Source: Smittia aterrima
Lineage: Eukaryota; Arthropoda; Insecta; Diptera; Chironomidae
Reading direction: 5' to 3'
NCBI GenBank assembly: GCA_033063855.1
Contig: CP093830.1
Location: 2,108,854 to 2,172,853, forward strand
DNA: 64,000 bases
In this document: positions 1 to 13,000 of the stretch, one piece after another
How the letters are laid out: each line of letters opens with the position of its first letter
Numbering within the stretch: the stretch's first letter is position 1
Notes under the pieces: generated by a model
The model's database searches: none
What the model saw: only the letters and a program-made list of their open reading frames with translations
Told to the model about the DNA's origin: nothing
Position numbers and translations under genes: made by a program

Positions 1-3000
1 TTTGAAAATTTTATTGCAATTCAAAGATTTTTCACTGCGTTGGTCTTCTTGAAATGTATCGTAAACTTAACGATCGTTTTTTCGGCGATTTCATTATCAA
101 TAAACACAAAAAGCTTTGAATTTCATTTCACTTTTGTGATCGAAGTAAACTATCTCGAGACGAGCTAAGCGATAATGAGAATATCAAAGGTCGTCAACAA
201 GTGATTTAATGGAAGGCGAGTATTGAGTTGGAACCTCGCTCTCGAGACATTTTAATTAAAGTTGTGAGTCAGCGAATTTTCGAGGAGCATGTTTCATTTA
301 AATGACAAATGCAATTCGACTGGGAAATGAAGAAGCGAGGAACGGAAAATATTATCAGATCTTATGTGACTGGCTGTTTATACATAACCTAGCACAACCG
401 TCTCTAACTTCAATTGCATCGAGTGAAACAAAACGACAATCAGTGTCAATAAGAAAATAGACTTGAGGAAGCAGGGAATGAGTTTGAGTTGTATTCGAAA
501 GTTACGTAGCCACCCAAAGCTTTGAAAGGAGAAAACAAAATTTTTTTGAACTTCTAGTCTTCGAGAAAATTACGTAATTTACAAAGAGCTTCCACTGAAA
601 TAATAAAAGTAGGAAAAGTCTTTTGTACATAGACTTGGCTTTGTCCTCCATAACTTGGTTTTAAATAAGCTTAAAATGATAACAGTGAACATTGCTTTTC
701 TTATGCGGGACAATCGTTTTGGAAACGACATTTTCGAACAGAGAAGAGAAGGTGTCACGGCATTTATGTAATCTCCCAGACAATTTTATGCCAGACTTCA
801 GTACAAAAAAACTTTTCGCTTGTCTTTGGTTTGTTATCAGAAGAAAGCAGACAAATGGACAAGTTTTAAGCAAACAGTGTTTGTCTCTTGTTTCTCAGTC
901 GACTTCCTTTCTTACTAGAACTTGTCCAAACAACATCATGAAGATGAACAACAATGGAATTGCCTCCGCCTCGACAATCACTTTTCATCGATCATAATTT
1001 CGCCGCTTGATGCGATAAAGTTTTTATTTTTTGCTCGCTTGTTGTTGTTGATGAAAGACGCTCAGTTTCCTCAATAAAATTTTAAAAAAAACTTGATCTC
1101 GCTCAATGGTGATGAAAGCGCTTTTCTTACGCTGCTGAAGACATGAGCGAGCTCTTCGACAAGCAAAACTTATTTGATTTTATTATTTTGGGCTGAGAAA
1201 AAAACTCTCAACTTTTAATGAAAAATATTGAAAAGAAATTGATTTTTCAGTTTTGTTGCAAGTTTTTCACGATCTCATTCGGTGCCAGGAATGTTTTTGA
1301 TGCAAATTCACCTGACGAAAAAGTTTTCTTTAGCTGCAAGCTCAATAAATTTTAATTATTCGTGAAATTTTTCACTTTTCCACGAGAAAATTCCAATCGT
1401 TAATAAAAGTGATTCAACGGAAATGAGTTGAAATTTCCCCGAAACAGTTTTCCGGTTTGTTTAGGGAAGATCTAATGGAAGCGCTGTGAAAGATGAGGTG
1501 ATGAGAGATGGAAATTCGCTGGAAAAATAATTGAATAATTGAAGCGTCTCAAGCCTTCTCAGCGCAAATTATTTCTTTTGATTGTGTATCGAAACAATGT
1601 CGAGTGTGGCATCTGCTTCAAGGGCTTCAAACAAAGGGAAACTCATTCATCGCTTTCAGCGAAATGCTTTTGTTTTCTCCGTCTCAGCGAATGCAGCAGA
1701 TCACGTTATTTCAACCAATTTGCGACTCGAGAGTCCCTAGCGCGTCTGCGTAATTGAAACTTTTCTTACAGCACAATCATTTCGCAGAAAGCGGAATCCA
1801 ACCAACCACTTAAAGAGTGGCCTCGTTTTAATTCATGAAGTTTTCCGCTTCTCGCTGTTTGAGGGAAAAAAATTCAACGGAAAAGGATGGATGACAATAA
1901 TGCTTAAGAGATAAATGCGAGTGCAAAGTGGAATTGTACGACGTGCGATGCATCGTCTCTCTTCACATGAAAACTTCACAATTAATGACTCGACTATGAT
2001 GCAAATTATTATAATGAAATGCTTCCGAAAGTTTGAAGTTCATCTCTTCGAATTAACGATCCATACCTCAGTTCACACTTCAAGGACGATCAAATGAAAA
2101 TAATCTCTCAGATATTTTTATTCTGAGTGAACGGGGAAAAACCAGCGAACGAAAGTGATTACGGAGTGGATTTGTCTTCAGCGCAATCACGCTCAACGAG
2201 CATGCAAGTATTTACTCGTTCCCTATACGATGACGGTACATAATTTATCGTTTGATAATATAAGCTCACAAACTAGCTCTGCCATGAATCCACACGCCAT
2301 TTTATGCACATCACGATGCCGACAATATTAGAGAGCTAGAGACGCAAAAAAGCAAAGCGTTTGAAGTCAATAAAAGGCAACCGGGGAGAGCGCGGCGGAA
2401 GAAGATTTATTGCATCATAAAATGTGCCTCAATATGTCAATCAAAATGCCATGTTAAACATTCACGACAAAGAACACAAAAATATTTGATCAAACACAAG
2501 GCGACCGAGACGAAAGCTTTTCTGTAAAGTTTCCTGCCACGTTCGCACTCCCACCCGTCGACTCGTTATCAAAAGGCAAAGTTGGCAAAAAGATAAATTT
2601 TTAATTAATAAGCAAACAAAACACATGTTTAACGTTTAGGAGGAGAGTAAAGTAATTTTTTCGCAAACATTAAGTCGTTTACACACCAACACAAGCGTGA
2701 CGAAGCTTTAATGCTTCATCAAAAAAAAAAGAAACGACAGTGAGAGAAATAAGAACTTGCCAACTAGAGCTTTGCAACTTTCTAATTTAAAATTTATGGC
2801 GAAGTTCTTGTGAATGGATTTTGTGGACGGAAACAGAGAGAGCTGTCTGTCGTGAATGGCTTTGAACACGACAAAGAGAACCTAGAATGAAATTAATTTG
2901 CGGGCTTCATTCGTACACGACGTCGTCGTCATGGACTCTTCTCGTGTCTCTCTCTCTCCTCGACAAGAATTTTTGACTTGGGCGCGAATTAATTAATTCG

Positions 3001-6000
3001 ATGTTAACAAGAAAATAATTTCTCAACAAGCATCCCCGTGAAACTTTTCATAAGAAAGAAGCTTTGGAGAAGCAGGAAAGTGTGCCGAGATGATGGAATT
3101 AAATTATTGGATTATGAAAATATTAACATCGTGACTTAATCGGTGTTTCACATCGCGTAAGGCAGATGGAAAATCTTTGATATTCCCTTCTCAAACTCCA
3201 TTCTCACCTAACAACCCCCTCACCTGAACTTTACGTACTGTTCGTCTTTGCTTTTGTTACTATGCCTTCTCCTTCTTAAACATCATCCAACCCAACTTTA
3301 TTCCCTCATGGAAACCGATTGAAAGGAGCGAAAGAAGCTTGTAAACTTTATATACAGACTGGGGATTATTTCGTGAGCTTCATATGAGAAAATTTCCCAA
3401 CAATCTATTATGAGGGTAAATAACATAGAGTGAGTAAGAGGGGGAGAGAGAGAGACGGGAGAACGTTACGCGAGGAATGGAGGTGCGATAAAGGAATTCT
3501 TCTGTCAACCAACTCAAACAAATCATCATTAAAGTAGCGACAGGCTCAGTTAGAAATATATGCGAGCACCGTTATGCTCAGCGAATGATATAAAGCTTTC
3601 GTCACAGTTCCCCACTATCACGATTATTGGCGTAGCTTTGATATCTGAAACACACATGTTCAAGTTGAAGCAAGTCTAGAAAGCTCTTGGAGATTACAAA
3701 GCTTTTTTTCTGAGTTTAATTGAAAAGCTTTACTAAGCTCTCTTCTTCGTAGCATCATAGCTTCCCATTCACTTTTTGGTTAGAATATTTAACAAAAGAG
3801 AGAAAAACCAGAAGTTGCTTAGAGCACTGTCAAGCTTTGACAACTACATAGCCAAGACTAGAAATGACTCGAATAAGCCAGAGAAGAAAAATGGTTCTCG
3901 TTCAATCTTCCTCTGGATACGGTTACTTTAAAACCTCAATGTAATTAACTGAAGCACGTCACAAAAAAATGTTACCGAAGGTGATTCGCGGCTGACAGCG
4001 GACGATAATGGTCATCAACTTTTTTTTGGTATGCAAATTGACGACGAAGCTGAACGATGAAAATAAAGTCATTTGAATTTTTAGCTTCACTGTCATTTAT
4101 TTGTTTATCCTCTGCCCTAGGCTGGACAGATTATGCAATCACCAGTCGTCATGCGGGAGAGAGCTCAAAGTTGGGAGAAACTTGGAGAGCCTCATAAATT
4201 ATTAAATCTTCTTTTTCATTATTTCCGAATTATTTCTCAATAGCTTGAGATGAACGAGAAAGTAGTTTTTATTCGCAACTTATCTGATATTCATTAATAG
4301 CGGCAATAAAATCAATAACAGAGAGAATCAACGGTGTAGATTCCTTTAGTGTTGGCGTGGGTTGTGTTAGATGTGTGTGTGACGAAGATTTTCCATTTTG
4401 TTCCACCGTCGTTGATTATGTCAATGAAAATTTTTGTCATTGAAGCTTTCTCTCTCTCTCGCAGTCTCTCGAATTTTCTTCGAAATGCTCGTAGCACATT
4501 TTTCAAAGCATAAAACTATTATGTTGTACAGCACAAACATACATTAATCCCATTATCTCGGTGTCCTAATAGTGACTAATACACTAGACTGAGAGCTCAA
4601 ACAAATCTACAGTGTGAATAAATTGAATTCATTAAAACTTGAACGTGTAGAGAGAGTTGAGTTGAGCAAGAACGAAACTATTGAATTGATCCCGAATATT
4701 ATGAGATGCTCGAACTTCGGTGAAACTTTTTTATGCATCTTTTATGTTGTTTATTTAATTTTCTCGATAAAATCAGCGAGAGAGCTTTTTCCCATATTCA
4801 ATCATCGCACGAAATTGCCAAATAAGTCAATCTCTAAACAATAAACTAGCCAATTTATTAAATGCACTTGGGAGATTAATTGTGGCGGATATTTTCAGAA
4901 ATTAGCTTTCAAATGAGATGCGAAAAAACGCGAAGCACTTGAAGGAAACCAGATTGAATTGATTTAATTTTTCAATACCGTTTACTCAGAAACTCAAAGA
5001 GAAACTTCACCATTGATTTATTTTTCTATTCTTCATTTTTCCTCTGCTGTTCGTCTTCTAACATTTTTCTTTTTTTTTATCGTGTTGCAAAGGGGTGGGA
5101 GAGGCATACGAATGGAGGGAAAAAGAGGAGCGAGCAAAAGAAAAAAAAAACTTTTTCTCTGCCACATCGTCCCACACTCATTTCTGCCGTTCGGCTGTTT
5201 GTCGAGATTTAAGGAAAATTGTGATTTTTTCTTCCTTTCACTGCCTTGATTACAGGCACCCCCTTTTTCTTAAAAAAGCAAGCGACGGTTCTGCCGCATG
5301 TCTTCCAAACGAATCCATTATGGGGCGAGAGACCCGTTTTCCGATAAGACAAGAATTCTCTTTTCCCTTTCTCGAGCACGATTTCGTTTCATGTTCGTGT
5401 TGATTTTCTTCTGGGGAGACTGAGATGTATATGCTCTTGAGAAATTATTGAATGAATGATAGTTTTGGATGTCTGACGACTCAATGTTGCAAGTGCCATT
5501 CATAAAGACCTCAAGCTATAGAAGCGCCCATGCCATCATCAAATCGATCGCCCTACTCATTTCTATTAACCCACGATTGCCCTCAGTCTCATCTCCTATT
5601 CGTTTTTCATTTAAGACACATTTTTTCATTCTTCTCAACCATTCTGATGACTCAACATGATTTTTATCGGATAGCAGAGGCACGAAGAGAGAAAAATGAG
5701 AGATGAAAGTAGAAGGAAGAAGAGGAGAAGGATGAGAAAGAAATTTCCTTCGTGCCGTTGAAGATATCATAAAATGATAACAACAGCAACAACAATATGA
5801 TGAGTACATAATTGATTGAATATAAAAAATTGTTCCGAAAGCAGCTCGGGAGCAGAAGGATGAAAGAGGAGGAGACGTCGTGTTGTGCAAGAATGAAGCG
5901 GCACCGAAAAAAAAATAACTGAAGAAGAAGATATCACGGAAAACGGAAGAAAATAAAAATGAATCGGAGAAATGTTCATTTGTTGTGTGCGCCTCAAGAA

Positions 6001-6813
6001 AAACTCGTTTTACGATTTTCTAATAACAACAAGAGTACAGGAAAATTGACACTCAATTTCGTTATCTGGAGGTTGAATCAGGCGCACGTTGATGTAATCC
6101 CACGCATGTGAATGTGGATTAACACGAGCATTACGTAATGACTTCGAGCGACGACGACACTCATGAACCTTCCCCGCCCATTAGTTATCAAGCTTTCCTG
6201 CTATCCGTCACCAATCGTTATCGAGATTTAATTGCTCTTGTTTATTGATTAATCGCACAAACTTCAAGATATTGTTCAGCACGAATCGATAAAATTTCTT
6301 TTTCTGTTCTCTCGAAAGTTTCCTTGCAAACCGAGAAGGAAGCAGCTCTGACCGAAGGTGAAGTTTTTATGTTCTGGATTGTCATTCTTTATTGTTGAAG
6401 GCAGAGGGGCAAAGGGACACACAATCGAAGAAGAATTTTCAATAGAACAGCAGCAGAAATGTTTGAAATTTGTGCTTTTTTGCTATGTTTGTGTGTGTAT
6501 GTGTGTTTGTGGTTTTCCTTCGAAAACTTTTCGTTTTTATTTCACAGCAGTTTCATATTTTTTCTTCGCTTGCGGAGGAGTTGTTGAGTAACACAGGGAC
6601 GGGCATGAAAGGGAATGAGTGAGAGTTAGGTGATGGTTTTGGAATGTATTGATGAGTTTTCTTTTTCATCCACTTTGTCGTTGATTCTTTCATATGTGAA
6701 AACGGGCGAGTAAGCGAGAGATTAAGTGAAAGAGATTTTCGAAACATAAAATAAAAAATCTAAATAACTTTGATGTGTTAACATTGAATGAAAAAGGGGT
6801 TTTGATTGATTAC
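1..6813. other. Non-coding stretch, no gene recognised
   Basis: This AT-rich sequence has only short open frames with low-complexity translations and no conserved domain that I recognise. It holds short microsatellite-like runs: GA-rich near 3445, CT-rich near 2950 and TG-rich at 6490-6512. It could be the first intron of the minus-strand secreted-protein gene that begins at 7059, because that gene's second exon must lie to the left, but I could not place such an exon here. Confidence 0.5.
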
Positions 6814-7059
6814 CTGGAGATCCGGAGCTGTGCTTGGTTGCGCCAGATCGCACGCTGATAACCACGGATTTATATTGGACAATAACGATGGAGATGCTGC
6901 TGCTGCTGGTGATGTCTCGTCATATTTTGCACTTTCGTCCCGATTGCTCAACAACTTGCCCCTGATACTACTCTGTTGCTGGTTGTTGTTGGTGCTACTT
7001 TGAGCCCCCGAAATAAACGCAAGCGCAACCATCACGACCAACCTGGGTCCTGGCCGCAT
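6814..7059 (-). CDS. First coding exon of a putative secreted protein (partial)
   Basis: The exon encodes 82 residues. The start is the ATG at 7057-7059. Residues 1-20 form a good signal peptide: a basic MRPGPR start, a hydrophobic VVMVALAF core and a small-residue cleavage zone. A polar Ser/Asn/Gln-rich linker follows, then a Pro/Ala stretch, ending in a more ordered segment NPWLSACDLAQ with one cysteine. The frame runs into a good donor (CAG|GTAATC) just below 6814, so the exon ends in phase 0 and the coding sequence continues to the left. The exon and its upstream flank (to about 7360) are visibly more GC-rich than their surroundings, as expected of an expressed exon. I do not recognise the family; a secreted cysteine-containing ligand or matrix protein is likely. 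The open frame on the opposite strand (6806-7003) is a shadow. Confidence 0.5.
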
Positions 7060-9550
7060 ATTGACCGGTTCGTAAGCGCTAGCATTTTTGCTTTTTCAGG
7101 CCAGGCCCTTGAGCAGACGACTGTGAATCGAAAATGGGGCTCATCGCCGCCCCATTTTTTTTGTTGGCACACGACCACACACCGATCTTCCTGCTGGCGG
7201 TTTACTGCACCAATCCACAATGCACGGTATTTGCACAATCGAACACTTCTCTTTCCAATGCAACAAGGACGCGACAGCAACGACTTTTTCCGATAACTTT
7301 TAGAAATTCCTTTGCTATTTTGTCGGCCATCTTGAGCGCCACCGCCGTAATTTTCGTTTAAGCACACGTGTTGTAATTTAGGTCCTGTACCATCAAAATC
7401 AATACTTTCAGTCGACGAGAGTAAAACGGACGATGTGGTAGCGAACGACCACCGCGAATTTGATGGTAATTTTGACAAGGACCACCGCACTAATCCGTCA
7501 AATTTATCATTCATTCGAGAGACAATCCCGTAAGTTGCGCGGCTGCCAGGCTGACCAAACTATACTGAAAAAAAAGTCGAGCAGGCTCCGTTCCAATAAA
7601 AGCACGAAGTCGACAACGAGAGTGTGTGCTCCTCTTCCCGTTCGAGTCTTTCTCTCCGTTTTTCTCTTCGTTTTACTTCTTTTCTTTTATGGTACGGCTT
7701 TCGTAACAGCCAAAGCACTCAATTCGATCTTTTCCTCCGAACTTTAACAAAAAAAGGGGTTTTTAGGCGAAGAGTTTTATCTTTATTCGCTTTCGATATC
7801 GCACACACCGCGCGGCAATTGCCAAGTCGTTTGCTATGGAAAAGCACTGACAACACTTTTTCACTTTTTTCCGAGAGGATTTTTTTCTTTTTTTCTCAGT
7901 CGGGTGACACACGACGATGCGCACCCCCGAATCGATATTTCAGCGCAGGCGAAAATATTCCACAACTTCCAGTTTTCCCTCACAAAGAAAAGCGACACAA
8001 AACTTGTTCTTTTTCCGTCGTCGTCGTCGTTCGACGAATTTCAGAGTCGAGGCCGATACGAAATAAAGATTTTCCCTCGTTTTATTGTATGTGCGATCAC
8101 GAAGTAACTGTGTGTAAGAAAATTGGGGAGAGCGAGAGCGAAATTAAGGTGAAGTTCCTGTATGGATGCTTTTTACAGTCGTGGAAAATCCTAGAAGTGC
8201 ACAGTAATCCTCTTTCTTCGTATTTCGTTCGTGAAACTTCTTTTTTTTTTTGCTTCTGCCGAGCGCTGTCACTTTGACTGATTGCGATTGATTGAAAGTT
8301 CGATTGAGTCTGCTTTAAAGTCCTTTAATCGTCTTTGTCTAACTTTTCACTTTTTCTTTCCTTTTCTGTCTTGTTTTTTATAATTTTATTTTATCTCCAA
8401 ACAAAACGAACTGTTCGACACTAAGGCACAAACGCAAAATTGAATCCTCGGATCTTGTCCAAATTTTCACTTTACATTTGAATTTTAGAACGCAAAAATC
8501 AACTGAAAGCTTTCCTTGCAAGTTCCTAGCAAAAAGAAAACTTTACACTTCTTTCTTTACACTCGGATTGACGGTTACGTGAACCTTTCTCGCGCGAATG
8601 TTGAGAGCGAACTGAAATGGAAAAGAGAGAATTTTCCGGAAAGTCTTGAACGAAAAAGAAAATCATCAGCAATCATCGACGTTGATTTCTTTCGAAATGC
8701 GCTAAAGCTTTAAGCTTTCGAGTCATCATCAGAGCTTTTGTGATTTCTCTCATGAAATAAATTATTGAATGGAATTATTAAGTTTATGATTACTAAAGCT
8801 AATCATAAAATATATCACGAGATATATCAAGTAGAAGCTTTCCAACAGTGTACAGACATTTTCGAAGAAATATTTTTAAAATTATTTCATCCGTTAATAA
8901 AAGTTCTCCAACTTTTTCTCTTCTCATCATATTCGTTCATCGTCGTTGTGTGACGACGAAGCAGAAATGCAAAAAACAGAAGAAAACAACAAACAGTCTA
9001 CAAACACGATCATCCAGTCTAGTTTAAACGGTGATCGGACGCACATGTAAAACAGTAAATATCTCGTCGGCTTTGATCGTTCGTGTCTTAATCAAAGTGT
9101 TTTAATCAATCGCATAGTAAGCTCAGTTTAATAAATTTGTGTTTCTTATCTCTCTACCGGTGAAAAAACTGATATCGCGGTAATCGGCCGCAAACAGCTG
9201 TTCCACAATAAATTCATATACGACAAAGTGTTTGTCCCTCGCGAAATGAAGCTTGTTGATTCATCCACTTTCTGAATGTTTTTTGAAATGATGATAAAAA
9301 TAATAAACTCAAATTTAACTTGACGATATTTTCAAGAGACTCTTGCTTTCGATTTTACTTTGTTTTGTTTGTGTGTAATCTTCCTCACTCGATCACAAAC
9401 ATTTTTAAGTTATTGCCCATCAGTTGAGCTTCGATCGTCATAAGCACTACAAGGGTAAAGTAAGGAATAGTTTCGAAAGTCTCTGAGAATTAAAAATAAT
9501 CGCAATTTGTTTCTCGTTGAGTATTAAAAAGTTTAAAGAAAGATTTCTTC
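7060..9550. other. Intergenic region and probable 5' flank of the minus-strand secreted-protein gene
   Basis: Open frames here (for example 7624-8277 plus and 7032-7514 minus) have low-complexity, Arg/Ser/Phe-rich translations without recognisable domains. The stretch 7060-7400 is relatively GC-rich and probably holds the 5' untranslated region and promoter of the minus-strand gene. I see no protein-coding gene. Confidence 0.4.
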
Positions 9551-9707
9551 GACGCTCGTTCATCTCTCGTTGTGACTTTGATTCTGAGCTGGGTGGACGA
9601 ACGTGAAATCATTCGAAAAGAAGAAAAGAAAGAAGGAAAAAAAAAGTTTGCTCATTGATCGGCGCAACGCGCAGAGTATTTTTTTGTGCCTTGTTGATCG
9701 TCTTACT

Positions 9708-10031
9708 TCAGTCGATCGTCGAGTCTCGAAGGAGTATCAAGTGCGAAATAAAAATAATCTGAGAAAAAAAAATCGGGAAAAGAGGAAAATTGTGAAACTT
9801 TCGATTGAAGAAAATTCTAAATTTTTCATTTTCTTTTACAGTTTTAGTGCATTTTGAAAGAAAGAATAAAATTAAAAGTGTCAAGTGATTGGAGAAAAAT
9901 CTTAGCAAAAGAAAAAAAGAAAAAGTTTCGGAAGCTGAAAAAGAACAGCAAAGCGATTTTATAAAATAAAAGTTGAATTCAAAAGGAAAAAATTTCTTCC
10001 TCCCGTTTTGTAAAAATAGAATAATTTCAAG
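9708..10031 (+). promoter_or_regulatory. Possible promoter and untranslated first exon of Zasp52
   Basis: An arthropod-type initiator (TCAGTC) sits at 9708-9713. A strong splice donor, CAAG|GTGAGG, follows at 10031/10032 on the plus strand. The sequence between has no conserved coding frame. The Zasp52 start codon at 19077 lies five bases after a 3' splice acceptor, so at least one upstream non-coding exon must exist, and this is the best candidate I noticed. The distance of 9 kb makes the link speculative. Confidence 0.22.
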
Positions 10032-13000
10032 GTGAGGATAAAAATAAATTAAAAGCAAATTCACACGACATTTCTCATCGAAGTGAGCGGAAAATGATGA
10101 AATTCCATATGCGATAGTCATCGAATGAAAATTTGTGCGTGGGAAATATTCATAAAGTGCGTGGGTGGATAAAGTAAACTGTCGGCAGATTAAAGAAAGT
10201 TCTGTCCATCGAAGCTTCTTTTCCCATCTAAAAGAGATCTTCAATAAAGAGAACTAATAAAGTTCGCTATCGACAAAAAAAAAAGTCGTCGCAGAACTGG
10301 AGAGAAAAGTGAAAGAAGAGAAGGAAAATGTTAATGTATGATAAATTTATGAGGCATGAGCAAGGCCCAGCGACGTTGAAATTGCGATACGAATTACATC
10401 ACAGCACAAAGTCTCCTGCTCGTCGCGAAACGCAAAGAAAAGAAACGAGAGACGTTCTACAAAGCTCGTAGTCGATTGGATTTATTGACGGGAAATAAAA
10501 AAGTTTTTAAGCGAACGAATTTGTTTGGAACGTGATTAGTTTATGACTTTGAAGTTGTCTCTCACTCTCTCTACTCAATAATTTCCCAGTTCACGCTACA
10601 ATCGCATGCAATAAATTCTCTGGAATTTGATATTTTCGCCGTGGTTTCTCTGATATCGCGCCCTGCTTCGCCTTCGACGTCAAAACGAAATCTTTTCTCT
10701 TAATTGAAACTTTTTTCTCCTCGATTTTTCGCTTAAAAGCAGACCTGAACGAGAAAATCTTCTTAAAATGTGAATCTTTTTATTTCTCAAATGGCGTAAT
10801 CATTGCTAAATTTATCTTAAGTTTATTTTTTGTTTCTTGAACCGAATTATACACATGTACACACATTACGCTTTTCTTCTTCTCCTCATCGCCTCATCTT
10901 GAGTCTCGCTCTCCCTCTTCTCATGCCCGATGGTGCTGCCCGATGCGCAATTAAAACAATTTAAATTGCAGAATCGATGAAGAAGTCGTCGCGAATCGTC
11001 AGCTTCAGGAAGTGGTTTCATGTTTGTGCGAATCGAAGTCGAAGTTATTTTTAGATTGACTTTGCTTTTCTTCGAATTCCCAATACACTTCCTGGAAGAG
11101 ATGACTAAGGCAACCCGCTTTAGTTCACGATGAAGAATTTCCAAAGCGCGTTGACTTGTCATGATGAAAATTTCTGTGATTTCCAAGAGACAGAGAGAAG
11201 AAAGGTGACGAAATCATTCTTGTGCGCAATTCTTTCTTCACGACTCCATTCAATTAACATGATTACATCAATTAAACCTTTTGCTACTGCTTCTCGTTCC
11301 GCCAAGTGTTTTAAATTCTTTCCCATAACGAACATCTCTGTCACTTCCTTCAGTGTTCAAGCCTAGGCGGAAAGCGAAAGAGAGATATCTGCCGAAAATA
11401 ATTTCCACACACGTTCGCGAGAAGTGTTTTCGCACGATACCAAAGTATGAAATAATTTTGCCAAAATAAAACTTTTCAATGGGAGAAAAATGTTATCGCG
11501 GCTCAGACTGAGTGTGATGAGGGAAAATGTGCAGGTAAACATTTTTTTTTAATTCCACTCGTTCCGCTCAATTCTGGTTCTTAATTCACGAATGACCAAG
11601 GAACTCACAAAACCAGTTTTTACTTTTCGTGCAAATTGTGAGATGAAGCAGAGAACAGTTAAAAAAATTCTAGTCGGACACTACATTGAGAGCAAGGCCG
11701 AGAGAGTCAGTCGCTCGTTGCAGAATGTGCATGTGCACTCAGTTATTATTCATAATTTGGGAATTTCAAGGCTTTTTCTCTCGGAAACTATTTTTACTGT
11801 GTTCAGTGTACACACACTCGCGTGGGAGTTTCAGCTGCCGCAATTAACACGAAAGCAGCTTCCGAAAAGTTTATCGATAGCTTTCTCAACTCATTCCAAA
11901 CACTCTCTGCTGGTCTGTGTTTACTCATCAAATTTTCATGAAAATTTCTTGTTTCACTATAGATTCAGTTGCGTAATGAATTTTTTATCCATCGACAAGC
12001 GACTGATTGATTTTTCGATGAAACGTGACTTTAGGATTTTGTTGAAATAAATTTAGAATCGAAACTTTATTGTTAGCGTAAAAGTTTTAATTAGAATTTC
12101 AACGATTTATCTCAATAATTCACAGATGGTCTGATTGTAAATTAATTCAGACTCGCCGCAACCACCAAAAAGCTTCAGAAGCTCAGTCCCTCCTCCCCAT
12201 CGAATGAATTTTTAATGTAAAGCTTCATTGTTTTCTATGCTCCCTTGTCACATTGAACAACATGACAACACTTCAATATCACAGATAATTTATTCATCCT
12301 AAATGTTTTTATTTCGTTCGCCTTCACACTGTCTCTGCTTCTCTCACTCGAGCGAAAGCAAGCGCAAAAGAATTTCAAACTTTTTGGCAAATAGAACGAG
12401 ATGAGATAAGTTTAGATTTGACGAGAAGAGAAGCGAAACTTTCCGTGAATAAGCGAGAAGATTAATGAAAACACGTTTGCCAAGCGATGCCCTTAGCGTA
12501 AATAAACAACAGCTCCGCATGATTCTCCCTCATTTTCTTTCAGACTTGACCTATTTTCCCTTCCATCCGAACGACTTCTTAAATAGTTCCCTCTCTCCCT
12601 AAAACATTTTCATCTTTTCATCTCTCACTCGAAGGGAGCTCGAAAGCATAAATCACAAAATAGCTTTGAATTTCTTAAAGTTAAACTTGAAAAGCAGTTT
12701 GCTTGGTGAAAAGTCTCTGTGGGTTGAGTAGCGTTAATTCGATTATAAATTTGTCGTCCATTCGAAATTGAGAGAGAAAGAGCGTCAAGACAAGGTGACA
12801 CTTTGGCAATATTTCATCAAAAACCAAAGAAGAGTCTTTCTCCCGAAATGAATAAAATATCAGCTAGTGCCAATGACCTTCGTGGGTGTGGAATTTTGCT
12901 AGATCAAGTTGTCTCTCTTGGACTTCAAGAAACTTCTCAATTCAATCTCAAACAACCCGAAAAGCGAACGATAATCAGAACTAATTGCATTCCGCGCCGC

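Noticed and set aside
7624..8277. 217-codon plus-strand open frame
   Set aside because: Ser/Arg/Phe-rich translation, no domain, overlaps other frames, and lies in a probable promoter/5'UTR area of the minus-strand gene.
9708..10244. 178-codon minus-strand open frame
   Set aside because: Consists largely of Phe/Lys/Ser from A/T homopolymer runs; no conserved motif.
11592..12050. 152-codon plus-strand open frame upstream of Zasp52
   Set aside because: No hydrophobic, domain or splice pattern of a real gene; composition like the surrounding non-coding DNA.
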